Positions 35,513 through 44,466 of a stretch of 64,000 bases of DNA are shown here, piece after piece. The position numbers were made by a program, and so were the translations under genes. Location of the stretch: assembly GCF_014270035.1 (NCBI RefSeq), contig NZ_JACNEP010000016.1:1-64000 (forward strand). The letters are read 5' to 3'. Each line of letters starts with the position of its first letter. The first letter of the stretch is position 1. The DNA is from Neptunicella marina (GTDB taxonomy: Bacteria; Pseudomonadota; Gammaproteobacteria; Enterobacterales; Alteromonadaceae). Under the pieces are notes generated by a model. It had not been told where the DNA came from and made no database searches. It was given only the letters and a program-made list of their open reading frames with translations.

Positions 35513-36592
35513 ATGTTGAGAATACGTTTTTTAATACTTGTTTTTATATGCCAGTTCAGTGGAATGGTATGGGCCGGCCAGTTTATTAGCGCTGAGGATA
35601 AAGGGTTTGTATATAGTGGTCGTATCGATTTTTCAGATAAGTCAGCGCCCGTTTTTAGCTGGCCAGGCACCAGTGTGCAATTTAATTTTCAAGGTACAAA
35701 TCTGGCTGTTAAATTAAAGGATGAGCAGGGCAAAAATTACTACGATGTGATCATCGATGGAAAGGCAAACTTTCCTTATGTGATTGAGGCCAAACAGGGA
35801 CAACAGCAATACCAGATAACGTCGAATCTGGCTAATACAAAACATCATGTACTGATATACAAAAGAACCGAAGGGGCCGAGGGGGCAACACAATTTCTTG
35901 GCGTTGATATTGGTGACCAGGATAAAATGCTTGCTAGTCCTGTATTACCACAGCGTAAGATCGAGATCTTTGGAGATTCAATTACCAGCGGCATGGGCAA
36001 TCTGGCGCCAATAAATGCTAAGGATAATGTCGCATCGCAAAAAGATAATTACTGGGCATATGGTTCTATTGCTGCGCGACAGTTAAATGCGCAGTTACAC
36101 ACTATTTCTAAAAGTGGTATCGGAATTATGGTGAGTTGGTTTGATTTCACCATGCCTGATTATTTTGACCAATTAAGTGCGGTTGGTAACAACAATTCAG
36201 TGTGGGATTTTAACCAGTGGACGCCAGATGTGGTGGTAGTGAATTTGTTTCAAAATGACAGCTGGCTTGTGATCAAAAAAGAGTATATGTCGCAGCAGCC
36301 AGACCCGGCACAAATCATTCAGGCCTACGAGGCCTTTATAAGCAGTATCCGAAACAAATATAAAAACGCCCATATTGTTTGTGCTTTAGGAAGTATGGAT
36401 GCGATTAAATCTGATTCGGCATGGCCCGGATATATAAAATCTGCAGTAAAAAGTTTAAAACGCCAAGGTGACAATAATATCAGTACTTTATTTTTTGATG
36501 ATCAGGGGTATTACGCGCACCCCAGAGTTATGCATCAGCAAAATAACGCTGATAAACTGGTCGCGCATCTTAAGCAGCAAATGAGTTGGTAA
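35513..36592 (+). CDS. CE2-like SGNH acetylesterase, secreted
   Basis: 359 residues. A signal peptide (about 1-21, ending GMVWAGQ) is followed by a beta-sandwich (about 25-140) and an SGNH domain with EIFGDSITSGMG (nucleophile Ser), VVNLFQNDSW and a C-terminal YYAHPRVMHQQ. This is the two-domain layout of carbohydrate esterase family 2, which deacetylates xylan or glucomannan. It is the second predicted polysaccharide deacetylase in the window. ATG at 35513 is chosen because it starts the signal peptide and has AGGA upstream. Confidence 0.83.
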   Translation: MLRIRFLILVFICQFSGMVWAGQFISAEDKGFVYSGRIDFSDKSAPVFSWPGTSVQFNFQGTNLAVKLKDEQGKNYYDVIIDGKANFPYVIEAKQGQQQYQITSNLANTKHHVLIYKRTEGAEGATQFLGVDIGDQDKMLASPVLPQRKIEIFGDSITSGMGNLAPINAKDNVASQKDNYWAYGSIAARQLNAQLHTISKSGIGIMVSWFDFTMPDYFDQLSAVGNNNSVWDFNQWTPDVVVVNLFQNDSWLVIKKEYMSQQPDPAQIIQAYEAFISSIRNKYKNAHIVCALGSMDAIKSDSAWPGYIKSAVKSLKRQGDNNISTLFFDDQGYYAHPRVMHQQNNADKLVAHLKQQMSW

Positions 36593-36601
36593 ACGCGGCT
36601 G

Positions 36602-37360
36602 TTATTTACCGCGCAGTTTCAGCCACCATTGACCGAGAGTCTCATACCAAAAACGCTCGGTTTTATGAATATTATCTGAGCGCGGTAAATCACTAAACCA
36701 TCTGGCTGGTTCTGTGGTATCAAAACGTACCAGGTGTTCGGTGGGAGCGGCGATAGGGTGAAGTCCGGCAGCTTCAAATAAATGTATCGCTCTTGGCATA
36801 TGGGTAGCTGAGGTAACCAGTGCAAAAGGCGCAGAGCCAATCATGGGTTTTAGCGCCAGTACTTCTTCTTCGGTATCTTTGGAATTATTCTGTAATCTGA
36901 TACGTTCTGGTGCGACCCCCATATCCACTGCCAGCCGTTTTAACATTTGTGCATGGGTATAAGGCTGGGTGTGCTGACCAGATGTTATCAGGATACTATC
37001 CGGATTAGCTTTGAGTAACCGGATCCCTTCCACCAATCGATACAGCGAGCAGGGTTTAATTTGGGCACTTAAGGGCAGGGCTCCGTCATAGGCGTGACCG
37101 CACCCTAATACAACAACGGTGTTAACCGGTGTAGACATATCAAACTGATGGTATTGCTGTTCAAGATCGCGTAAAACGTGGTTAGGTAACCAGGGGGTGG
37201 ACACTAAAATGAGTAAAAGACAACTGGCGAGCTGGCAAGCTATAGCGACACGTTTTTTATTACGCCACCAAAAAATCCAGCTTAATAGCATTAACGCAAT
37301 GATAGCCGGTAGTGGCATAATAAGCATCGCAGCGATTTTTTTTACTATAAACATATCCAT
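36602..37360 (-). CDS. elyC: Envelope biogenesis factor ElyC (DUF218/YdcF-like)
   Basis: About 252 residues from the ATG at 37360; a frame extending to 37477 would overlap cmoM. Two N-terminal membrane helices (about 5-60) are followed by a periplasmic DUF218 domain with VVVLGCGHAYDGALPLS, ILITSGQHTQ, KDTEEEVLALKPMIG and FALVTSATHMPRAIHLF. This matches E. coli ElyC, which supports lipid-carrier supply for peptidoglycan. It is divergent from cmoM, with start codons 21 bp apart, the same pair of neighbours as in E. coli. Confidence 0.88.
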   Translation of the reverse strand: MDMFIVKKIAAMLIMPLPAIIALMLLSWIFWWRNKKRVAIACQLASCLLLILVSTPWLPNHVLRDLEQQYHQFDMSTPVNTVVVLGCGHAYDGALPLSAQIKPCSLYRLVEGIRLLKANPDSILITSGQHTQPYTHAQMLKRLAVDMGVAPERIRLQNNSKDTEEEVLALKPMIGSAPFALVTSATHMPRAIHLFEAAGLHPIAAPTEHLVRFDTTEPARWFSDLPRSDNIHKTERFWYETLGQWWLKLRGK

Positions 37361-37381
37361 ATTTACATCTTTATAAAGTAC

Positions 37382-38146
37382 ATGAGCATCCATCATAAAC
37401 CAGATCAGAGCTTTGATTCGATAGCAGATAAATTTCAACGCAACATTTACGGCACGACAAAAGGCCGGTTGCGCCATGAATTATTAATGCATTATCTGAC
37501 GCCTTTTATTGAGCGCTCTTCAATGCGAATTCTTGAAGCTGGAGGTGGCAGTGGAGAGATGGCTGAAGAATTACTTAAACTGGGACATAGGGTACATGTA
37601 ATTGATATTTCTTCAGATATGATTGAACTGGCGAAAAAGCGCTGTGCTCGTTATCCCGGGTTTAGTTGCGAAGTTAACGAAATACAGCAACATGACTCGC
37701 CTGAAAAGTATGATTTTATTCTGTGCCATGCCGTTATGGAATGGTTAACTGACCCACTTAGTATTATTCCATCATTAATCAGCTTGCTTGGTCAGCACGG
37801 GCATTTGTCATTGAGTTTTTTTAATAAGGATGCACATTTGTTTGGCAATGTGCTGTACGGCAATTTTGATTACATTGCTAAAGGGTTTAATGTGCCGAAT
37901 AGAGTAAGGCTAAATCCCAACAATGCGGTTAAACCACAGGATGTGATCGATTGTTTGGGAGAACTGCAATTAAATGTCGTGCATAAGGCCGGACTACGTT
38001 GCTTTCATGATTATGTAAGAGATAAAACCATTCAACAAAGTCATTATCAGCAGTTAAAAGAAATGGAGCTTGAGTATGGCACCCAGGCTCCATTTATGTG
38101 GTTAGGTAAATATTTTCACCTTATTGCACAAAATCCTGCGGCCTAA
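37382..38146 (+). CDS. cmoM: tRNA 5-carboxymethoxyuridine methyltransferase CmoM
   Basis: 254 residues of Rossmann methyltransferase. The SAM motif is RILEAGGGSGEMAEEL, with VIDISSDM after it and the CmoM-typical FHDYVRDK near the C-terminus. It methylates cmo5U34 to mcmo5U34 in tRNA. The start is only 21 bp from divergent elyC. The stop overlaps the 3' end of the ldhA gene by 26 bp, a convergent overlap. Confidence 0.88.
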   Translation: MSIHHKPDQSFDSIADKFQRNIYGTTKGRLRHELLMHYLTPFIERSSMRILEAGGGSGEMAEELLKLGHRVHVIDISSDMIELAKKRCARYPGFSCEVNEIQQHDSPEKYDFILCHAVMEWLTDPLSIIPSLISLLGQHGHLSLSFFNKDAHLFGNVLYGNFDYIAKGFNVPNRVRLNPNNAVKPQDVIDCLGELQLNVVHKAGLRCFHDYVRDKTIQQSHYQQLKEMELEYGTQAPFMWLGKYFHLIAQNPAA

Positions 38147-39131
38147 CCAGATAAGTATGTTGATCAGTTTGTTGCTGATGATGTAACAACAAGTTGTGGC
38201 ATGTTGTTGACGCTATTTGTAGCAGGGCTTCTTTGGTAAAAAAGCCCTGGTGACCGGTTATCAATACATTGGGGAAACTTGATAAACGTTCAAATATATC
38301 ATCCTGAATAACGGTATCGGATAAATCCTCAAAAAACAGCTCGGACTCCATTTCATATACATCAAGTCCCAGATAACCTATATGTTGATTTTTAAGGCCC
38401 TGAATGACTGCAGGAGTATCTATGAGCCCGCCACGGGATGTGTTAATTAACATGACGCCTGATTTCATTTGAGTGATATTTTGTGCGTTGATTAAATGAT
38501 GGGTGGCGCTGTTTAACGGACAATGCAGACTAATAATATCCGATTGCTGAAACAATTCATTCAAAGCCACATATTGCCCGCCATGCTGAACCGCCTGCTC
38601 ATTAACCTGAGGGTCATAACACAAAATATTACAACCAAAACCACGCAGGATTTTTACCAGTGCTAATCCAATATGTCCGGTACCGATAATGCCAACGGTT
38701 TTTTGATGTAAATTAAAACCCAGCAATCCTTTAAGGGAAAAGTTACTTTCGCGTATACGGTTATATGCTTTATGCGTTTTGCGGTTTAATGTCATCATTA
38801 AACTTAAGGCATGCTCCGCCACGGCTTCCGGCGAATATTCAGGAACCCGTGAAACGGAAATACCATTTTGTCTGGCCGCATCTATATCCAGATTATTAAA
38901 ACCGGCACAACGAAGTGCAATGTGTTTGATGCCCAGCTCTGCCAGTTTATGAATGACATTGCGATTTAGCTGATCATTCACAAACACACAAACCGCATGA
39001 TAGCCTGCGGCTAACTGACAGGTTTCTTCATTTAATCGAACATCAGTAAAGTGCAGCGACAAGTCTGCATGCTGTTGCATGGTTAAAAACTGTTGATCAT
39101 ATTCCTTGGCACTAAAAACCAGAACCTGCAT
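38121..39131 (-). CDS. ldhA: D-lactate dehydrogenase (2-hydroxyacid dehydrogenase)
   Basis: 336 residues. The NAD-binding motif is GIIGTGHIGLALVKIL; ALRCAGFNNLD and the catalytic Arg in LINTSRGGLID follow, then Glu and His (GHQGFFTKEAL). The overall pattern matches fermentative LdhA, which converts pyruvate to D-lactate with NADH. The glutathione peroxidase gene lies upstream on the same strand with a 11-bp gap, so they may share a transcript. Its 3' end overlaps cmoM. Confidence 0.9.
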   Translation of the reverse strand: MQVLVFSAKEYDQQFLTMQQHADLSLHFTDVRLNEETCQLAAGYHAVCVFVNDQLNRNVIHKLAELGIKHIALRCAGFNNLDIDAARQNGISVSRVPEYSPEAVAEHALSLMMTLNRKTHKAYNRIRESNFSLKGLLGFNLHQKTVGIIGTGHIGLALVKILRGFGCNILCYDPQVNEQAVQHGGQYVALNELFQQSDIISLHCPLNSATHHLINAQNITQMKSGVMLINTSRGGLIDTPAVIQGLKNQHIGYLGLDVYEMESELFFEDLSDTVIQDDIFERLSSFPNVLITGHQGFFTKEALLQIASTTCHNLLLHHQQQTDQHTYLVRPQDFVQ

Positions 39132-39142
39132 AAGTAACTCCG

Positions 39143-39625
39143 TTACAGTAGGGATTCTATTTCATTTTTCAGTTGTTCAGGCTTAACAGTGGGAGCAAAA
39201 CGTTTGATTACTTTGCCATCACGGTTAATCAAAAACTTAGTGAAATTCCACTTAATGCCTTTGGTGCCTATGATGCCTGGCGCCTGTTTTTTTAAATGAT
39301 TATAAAGGGGATCGGCATTATTACCGTTCACTTCTATCTTTTTAAACAGTGGAAACTGTGTATTAAAATTCATTGAGCAGAACTGGGCAATATCAGAATC
39401 ACTGCCAGGCTCCTGATGACCAAACTGATCACAAGGAAATGCCAGAATTTCAAAGCCCTGGTCTCTGTACTGGTCGTAGAGCTTCTGCAAACCCTCATAT
39501 TGTGGAGTAAAGCCGCATTTACTGGCGGTATTCACAATCAGCAGTACTTTGCCTTTGTATTCACCTAGCTCAATTTGCTCACCGTTATTTTTAGTTACGC
39601 TGAATTGATAAATATCGCTGTTCAT
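39143..39625 (-). CDS. Glutathione peroxidase
   Basis: 160 residues of thioredoxin-fold peroxidase, cysteine type. The peroxidatic Cys is in NTASKCGFTPQYEGLQ, the Gln and Trp of the tetrad are in FPCDQFGHQEPG and WNFTKFLINRDG. It reduces hydrogen and lipid peroxides, probably through thioredoxin despite its name. ATG at 39625 is chosen over an upstream extension because it begins the family start. It is divergent from the dehydrogenase gene at 39705. Confidence 0.93.
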   Translation of the reverse strand: MNSDIYQFSVTKNNGEQIELGEYKGKVLLIVNTASKCGFTPQYEGLQKLYDQYRDQGFEILAFPCDQFGHQEPGSDSDIAQFCSMNFNTQFPLFKKIEVNGNNADPLYNHLKKQAPGIIGTKGIKWNFTKFLINRDGKVIKRFAPTVKPEQLKNEIESLL

Positions 39626-39704
39626 ATGCTGTCCTTTGTTTGGTATCTGCGTTGCCAATAGTGTAACCTTTAACGCCTTGTATTGGTTACTAAAAGAGCG
39701 AATT

Positions 39705-40574
39705 ATGCCACAAAAAGTTGCGTTTATCGGATTAGGGGTAATGGGCTATCCCATGGCCGGTTATTTGGCAAAACAGGGTTATGACGTGTGTGTATATAAC
39801 CGTACAACCAGCAAAGCGGAAAAGTGGTGTGAGCAATATAGCGGACGCATGGCATTAACCCCTGCATTAGCAGCACAAGATGCTGATATTGTATTTTTGT
39901 GTGTGGGTAATGACGATGATTTACGTCAGGTGGTATATGGTGAAAATGGTGTGTTAGATAGCATGCAGCAGGGCTCAATTCTCGTTGACCATACGACAGT
40001 ATCTGCCAGCGTATCACGTGAAGTTTATGCAGCGGCTAAAACTAAAAATATAGGATTTTTAGATGCGCCAGTCTCAGGTGGTCAGGCAGGTGCTGAAAAT
40101 GGTGTATTAACCGTAATGGTGGGTGGTGATAAAGCCATTTTTGATAAAGCCGAGCCTGCCATTCAAAGTTTTGCCCGTTGTGTAAAACTACTGGGCGCAT
40201 CAGGCAGTGGTCAACTGGCGAAAATGATGAACCAAATTTGTATCGCTGGCGTTGTACAAGGTTTAGCAGAAGCATTGCATTTTGGTCAGAACGCGGGCCT
40301 TGATTGTGAGGCTGTGATTGACGTGATTAGTCAGGGGGCCGCACAATCATGGCAAATGCAAAACCGCTATCAAACTATGTTGAATAACCAGTACGAACAT
40401 GGTTTTGCCGTTGACTGGATGCGAAAAGATCTTGCTATTGCGCTGGATGAGGCAAGACGCAACGGCAGTACTTTGGCGCTGACTGCGTTAGTCGATCAGT
40501 ATTATGCCGATGTGCAAAAAATGGGCGGCAATCGCTGGGATACATCCAGCTTACTGGCCAGACTGCAAAAATAA
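39705..40574 (+). CDS. NAD(P)-dependent beta-hydroxyacid dehydrogenase (3-hydroxyisobutyrate type)
   Basis: 289 residues. The Rossmann motif GLGVMGYPMAGYL begins at residue 9, SGSVDHT-type substrate motif is read as SILVDHTTVS, DAPVSGGQAGAENG follows, and the catalytic Lys is in GQLAKMMNQ. This fits the 3-hydroxyisobutyrate/tartronate-semialdehyde reductase family. Substrate cannot be assigned without genome context. A bidirectional terminator follows. Confidence 0.87.
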   Translation: MPQKVAFIGLGVMGYPMAGYLAKQGYDVCVYNRTTSKAEKWCEQYSGRMALTPALAAQDADIVFLCVGNDDDLRQVVYGENGVLDSMQQGSILVDHTTVSASVSREVYAAAKTKNIGFLDAPVSGGQAGAENGVLTVMVGGDKAIFDKAEPAIQSFARCVKLLGASGSGQLAKMMNQICIAGVVQGLAEALHFGQNAGLDCEAVIDVISQGAAQSWQMQNRYQTMLNNQYEHGFAVDWMRKDLAIALDEARRNGSTLALTALVDQYYADVQKMGGNRWDTSSLLARLQK

Positions 40575-40600
40575 AAAAGCAGCCGGGTGGCTGCTTTTTT
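40573..40600. terminator. Bidirectional terminator
   Basis: AAAAAAGCAGCC-GGGT-GGCTGCTTTTTT is a perfect 12-bp stem between converging genes, with T-runs both ways. Confidence 0.93.
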
Positions 40601-40614
40601 ATTCAATTGCAAAT

Positions 40615-42270
40615 TTACAACACGTCATACTGCCACTGGTGGTCATGATAATGGATACGTGCTGCAGCATATTCACGGTCAGCCTTCCAGGTACGGTTAT
40701 TTAGTTTAACTACCACACCCGGGTAAAGCTTTTTAGTGGCGTTTAGCTGTATTTGTTCAATATACCTGTCTTTTGCAACACGCAACATATCAGACTTTCT
40801 AATGAGCTGTTGCAGCATAGAGCGTTCATCGCGATATTTGCCAATCAGTCTGTCGAGTTTGGTTCTTAATTCATAAGGAATCGTATATTTACGTAGCGAA
40901 GACATTTTCTTTTGATGCCGCTCTACGTGAATTTTTAGTTCTTCCAGCAGTTCATCGACTAAATCTATGCGCTCCTGAAGCAGATTAAATCCTTCACTGA
41001 AATCAATAAATAAGTTGCTGCCGGAAATTGCGCCTAAAATTCCGGAACGAATTGCTTCCTGGCACTGGATTTCACAGGCAAATAAATTGCCATTGGGATT
41101 TTCCAGAGGTCCTATAGTAAGGCTACCTCGGCATTTGACTTTGCTGTAGGCCAGCTGTTTACCCACAGTGACATTACCATTACTGATAATGTGCAACCCT
41201 TGTCCATGCTCGAGGTGAATACTGCCATCGGCGATTAACGTGCCTGAATAGGGCTGGTCTTCATTTTCATCATATTTGCCCATGGCACCCTGGGTAATAA
41301 TAATGTCTCCACCTGACTCAATATGAGCGGACTCAACAAAGCCGTTGATGGTGACATCGCCAGTGGCAACGATTTTCATTTTTTCAGTGACATCACCGTT
41401 GACAATAACCGCGCCATCATAATTAATGTTGCCGGTACCTATGTTAACGCCTTTACACATAAAGGTTTCGTCAACCCACATTTTGCCGTCTTTAAACTTC
41501 GGCATACCAGCAATTTCAGCGCGCAAAATATTGGGGTTGCTGTCACAGATATAGGTGCCTTCACCTGCTTTTAACTTCTGCCATTCACCTTCTTTCGCAT
41601 CAATAATGCCCCCACGCACGGTATAGCCATTACGACCTTTTGTCGGCGGCAGCATTTCCAGAATTTCGGTACCGGGTTTTACACAAATAATTTCGCCTAA
41701 ATCACGCATGTCGACCCGGCTGCTGCTTACCGTTTGAGGTTGTAATATGCGCTCAAGTGCATTGGGAACCAGAGGGACCATTTTAGAATTTTTGCCCTGA
41801 CGGGGAGGTAAACCTTTTGCCACCAGTTCATTTAGAACCGCGCCTGGTTTAGCGACGCGGGCACGTGTCGCCATATCAATCAGACGTTTGCTACTTAATC
41901 CTTTTTCAATGCCTGCATGTTTGGCCTTTGAAATTAAATAAGTTGGTGTCGCGTGTTTACCACCATAAGCAGCGGTAATTTCCAGATTTGCACTCATATC
42001 GTCTGAGGCAAAGATGAATTTAATGACGGCATCACGTTTTTCAGCAATGCGTTCTTTAATGGGGTCAGTGGTTTCGTTACGGATGGCTGCAGTATAGGCT
42101 TTAAATGCGATTCTTACTGTTTCGTCAAACAGATACAGATCGGCATGTTTTTCCTTAATGTAGTCGAGCAGGGCTTTTTCATTAAAGCTGTCTACTTCTA
42201 CTTCATCGGGCTGAATTGTTAAATCAAGATAACGATCGTCATCAAGAGTACTTAAATAAATTCCGCGCAT
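40615..42270 (-). CDS. FapA / DUF342 family protein
   Basis: 551 residues. The N-terminal portion (about 1-185) is helical. A right-handed beta-helix region with repeated VNGDVT, ATGDVTING and GGDIIITQG turns is the DUF342 (FapA) core, followed by a coiled coil (about 435-500: LLQERIDLVDELLEELKIHV). The family is widespread in gammaproteobacteria and Firmicutes; suggested links are polar localisation or cell-surface regulation, but no activity is proven. It follows sbcB by 60 bp on the same strand. Confidence 0.85.
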   Translation of the reverse strand: MRGIYLSTLDDDRYLDLTIQPDEVEVDSFNEKALLDYIKEKHADLYLFDETVRIAFKAYTAAIRNETTDPIKERIAEKRDAVIKFIFASDDMSANLEITAAYGGKHATPTYLISKAKHAGIEKGLSSKRLIDMATRARVAKPGAVLNELVAKGLPPRQGKNSKMVPLVPNALERILQPQTVSSSRVDMRDLGEIICVKPGTEILEMLPPTKGRNGYTVRGGIIDAKEGEWQKLKAGEGTYICDSNPNILRAEIAGMPKFKDGKMWVDETFMCKGVNIGTGNINYDGAVIVNGDVTEKMKIVATGDVTINGFVESAHIESGGDIIITQGAMGKYDENEDQPYSGTLIADGSIHLEHGQGLHIISNGNVTVGKQLAYSKVKCRGSLTIGPLENPNGNLFACEIQCQEAIRSGILGAISGSNLFIDFSEGFNLLQERIDLVDELLEELKIHVERHQKKMSSLRKYTIPYELRTKLDRLIGKYRDERSMLQQLIRKSDMLRVAKDRYIEQIQLNATKKLYPGVVVKLNNRTWKADREYAAARIHYHDHQWQYDVL

Positions 42271-42329
42271 ATCTTTCGCCCGCTATCGCCTGCCTTCTGT
42301 GTATATCGGCCAATCACGAATTTTGATTA

Positions 42330-43763
42330 TTATAAACCCTGCCCATATTGATATAATGCTCTGATTATTGCCAGTTTTTTCGTATCATTTTGATATTCCT
42401 CAGCCAGCATATTGAGCTCGTTCACAAAAGATTCCAGTGTTAGTGGTCCAGTTTCCAGTAATTGTTGCTGACGATGTTGCTGCCATTTTATCGCTTCCTG
42501 TTCCGTTAACGTATGTGGGAAGTTTCTTGCGCGGTAGCGGAATAACATGGTTGATAAACGTGCATCATCAAATGACCATTGTTGACCACTTAACTGTTCT
42601 GGTGACATGCTGCGTATTTGGTCCATGGCTGCTTTGTCTTTTTCGCTGAAAAAACCGCCGGAATAGAGGGCATAATCAACATTTTCAATCGGTTCGTGAG
42701 TCATTAACTGGTACATATCTGTTAATTTTTGCGCTATATCAGGATGCCGTTTTATTAGCTGCAAATGTTCCAGGCATTGCTTGCGGTCAATACCCAGCCG
42801 TTGTGCATTTTCTTCGGTAAGCGTTTTGGCAGGAGCCAATACCGGGCATTTATTCAGATGAACCAGTTTAACGGGCAGGCGTTGTTCATCAGGTGCTAAA
42901 TCGGCGTTACGTGTAAATAGCTTTTCCAGCAATTGTTCACTACTTAGTTCAATTAAAGGGGTGGGATCCAAGGCCAGATTAAGCACAATGACTGCATTTT
43001 TGTTGGTTGGGTGATAGGCCACAGGCACGATCCAACTGGTACAGCCATTCTCAGCCGGCAATTTGGATGAGATATGCACTAAAGGTAGCGCTTCCTGAAT
43101 ATTAATTAGCTCACCGACATTTTTCTTTTTACGTAAATTAAACAGATAGTCATAGAGCTTTGGTTGTTTTTGTTTAATTAATTTTGCCATGGCGATAGTG
43201 GCGCGCACATCTGATAAGGCATCATGCGCATCTGCATGCTGAATATCGTTAGCCTGGGTAAGTGCTTCGAGTTTAAAACTCGGTGAGCCATCTTCACGCA
43301 TTGGCCAGTTAATACCTTCCGGACGCAGGGCATAACAAGCGCGCACCATATCAATAATATCCCAACGACTATTGCCGTTTTGCCATTCACGGGCATAGGG
43401 ATCATAAAAATTTCTATATAAACCATAGCGGGTGACTTCGTCATCAAAACGTAAGCTGTTGTATCCCGCCACACAGGTTTGCGGCTGGCTCATTAATTCA
43501 TGCACTTTACGCATAAACTCAGCTTCGCAATAACCATTTTGCATTGCATGTTGCGGTGTAATACCGGTAATTAAACATGCCACCGGCTGCGGAAGACAGT
43601 CGTTTACCGGCTGACAGTAAAACATGCTGGGTTTGCCCACTTCATTTAAGTCAAGGTCAGTACGGATGGCGGCAAACTGTGAAGGGTGATCTTTTTGTGG
43701 ATCTGCTCCCCAGGTTTCATAATCGTGCCAAAGGATAGTGGGTTGGTTTGTTGGGGTATTCAT
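42330..43763 (-). CDS. sbcB: Exodeoxyribonuclease I
   Basis: 477 residues. It degrades single-stranded DNA 3' to 5' and acts in recombination and mismatch repair. The DEDDh exonuclease core begins with ILWHDYETWGADP (Asp/Glu), and the other acidic positions lie in SLRFDDEVTRYG and DAHDALSDVRATI. The SH3-like and helical C-terminal domains of ExoI (RNFPHTLTEQE near the end) follow. Length matches E. coli SbcB (475). Confidence 0.95.
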   Translation of the reverse strand: MNTPTNQPTILWHDYETWGADPQKDHPSQFAAIRTDLDLNEVGKPSMFYCQPVNDCLPQPVACLITGITPQHAMQNGYCEAEFMRKVHELMSQPQTCVAGYNSLRFDDEVTRYGLYRNFYDPYAREWQNGNSRWDIIDMVRACYALRPEGINWPMREDGSPSFKLEALTQANDIQHADAHDALSDVRATIAMAKLIKQKQPKLYDYLFNLRKKKNVGELINIQEALPLVHISSKLPAENGCTSWIVPVAYHPTNKNAVIVLNLALDPTPLIELSSEQLLEKLFTRNADLAPDEQRLPVKLVHLNKCPVLAPAKTLTEENAQRLGIDRKQCLEHLQLIKRHPDIAQKLTDMYQLMTHEPIENVDYALYSGGFFSEKDKAAMDQIRSMSPEQLSGQQWSFDDARLSTMLFRYRARNFPHTLTEQEAIKWQQHRQQQLLETGPLTLESFVNELNMLAEEYQNDTKKLAIIRALYQYGQGL

Positions 43764-43979
43764 GCTGTTCAGAATTAAGTGCCTTCGCTACGTTTAGTAC
43801 ATGGTTTGTCTGTTGGTTGAGAACTAATCAAACTCATGTATTAGGTCAGATTTTATAGTCTTTATTTGGGGTGAATCATAACGCAGCAAATTCTGTTTAG
43901 ATACCGCTGTAAAAAGGTAGCGAAAATATAAACTTAGGGTCTATCTTTTAAGTGATGATGTTTTTGCAGGGGATACAAG

Positions 43980-44399
43980 ATGGAATCACTTAAAGTTGCC
44001 GATTATATGAACACCCACCCGGTAACACTAAAACCTACCATGTCTGTGGCTGAAGCGGTTGAAAAGCTGATTAATACACCTTACTTAGGGGCGCCGGTGA
44101 TTGCCGATAACCGTCAGCTACTGGGTTTTTTATCGGAACAGGACTGTCTGGCCAAAATGATTGAGTCCAGTTATTACAATCAGCAAACGGCTTATGTCAG
44201 AGATATTATGCGAACCGATGTATTAACGGTAAAACCATATCAGTCGGCATTGGATTTAGCCCAACAAATGCTTGGTGCCAAACCGAAAATTTATCCTGTG
44301 ACTGACGATAATGGATTTTTAGTTGGCGCGATTAGCCGGACAGATGTTTTAAGAGCTGTTGATCTGCACTTACGTGATGCCTATCGCAAAGTAGGTTAA
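43980..44399 (+). CDS. Tandem CBS-domain protein
   Basis: 139 residues made of two CBS domains (about 7-62: VADYMNTHPVTLKPTMSV; about 72-130: VRDIMRTDVLTVKPYQSA). Stand-alone CBS pairs bind adenine nucleotides and act as energy sensors in a partner. The partner is unknown. It is 65 bp upstream of hrpA; a hairpin between them is both terminator-like and overlaps the hrpA ribosome-binding site. The gene starts 216 bp from divergent sbcB. Confidence 0.87.
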   Translation: MESLKVADYMNTHPVTLKPTMSVAEAVEKLINTPYLGAPVIADNRQLLGFLSEQDCLAKMIESSYYNQQTAYVRDIMRTDVLTVKPYQSALDLAQQMLGAKPKIYPVTDDNGFLVGAISRTDVLRAVDLHLRDAYRKVG

Positions 44400-44435
44400 A
44401 CAACACTGGCAATCGCTTTGCTCTTCTTCTAGGAT

Positions 44436-44466
44436 CGGCTCCTTAGTTTATAGGAGCCGTATTTTT
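44436..44466 (+). promoter_or_regulatory. Hairpin sequestering the hrpA ribosome-binding site
   Basis: CGGCTCCT (44436-44443) and AGGAGCCG (44452-44459) form a perfect 8-bp stem with an 8-base loop. The right arm contains the hrpA Shine-Dalgarno AGGAG, eight bases before the TTG start at 44465. TATTTTT follows, so the same structure could terminate the CBS-gene transcript. This arrangement allows one element to limit both transcription into and translation of hrpA. Confidence 0.6.
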
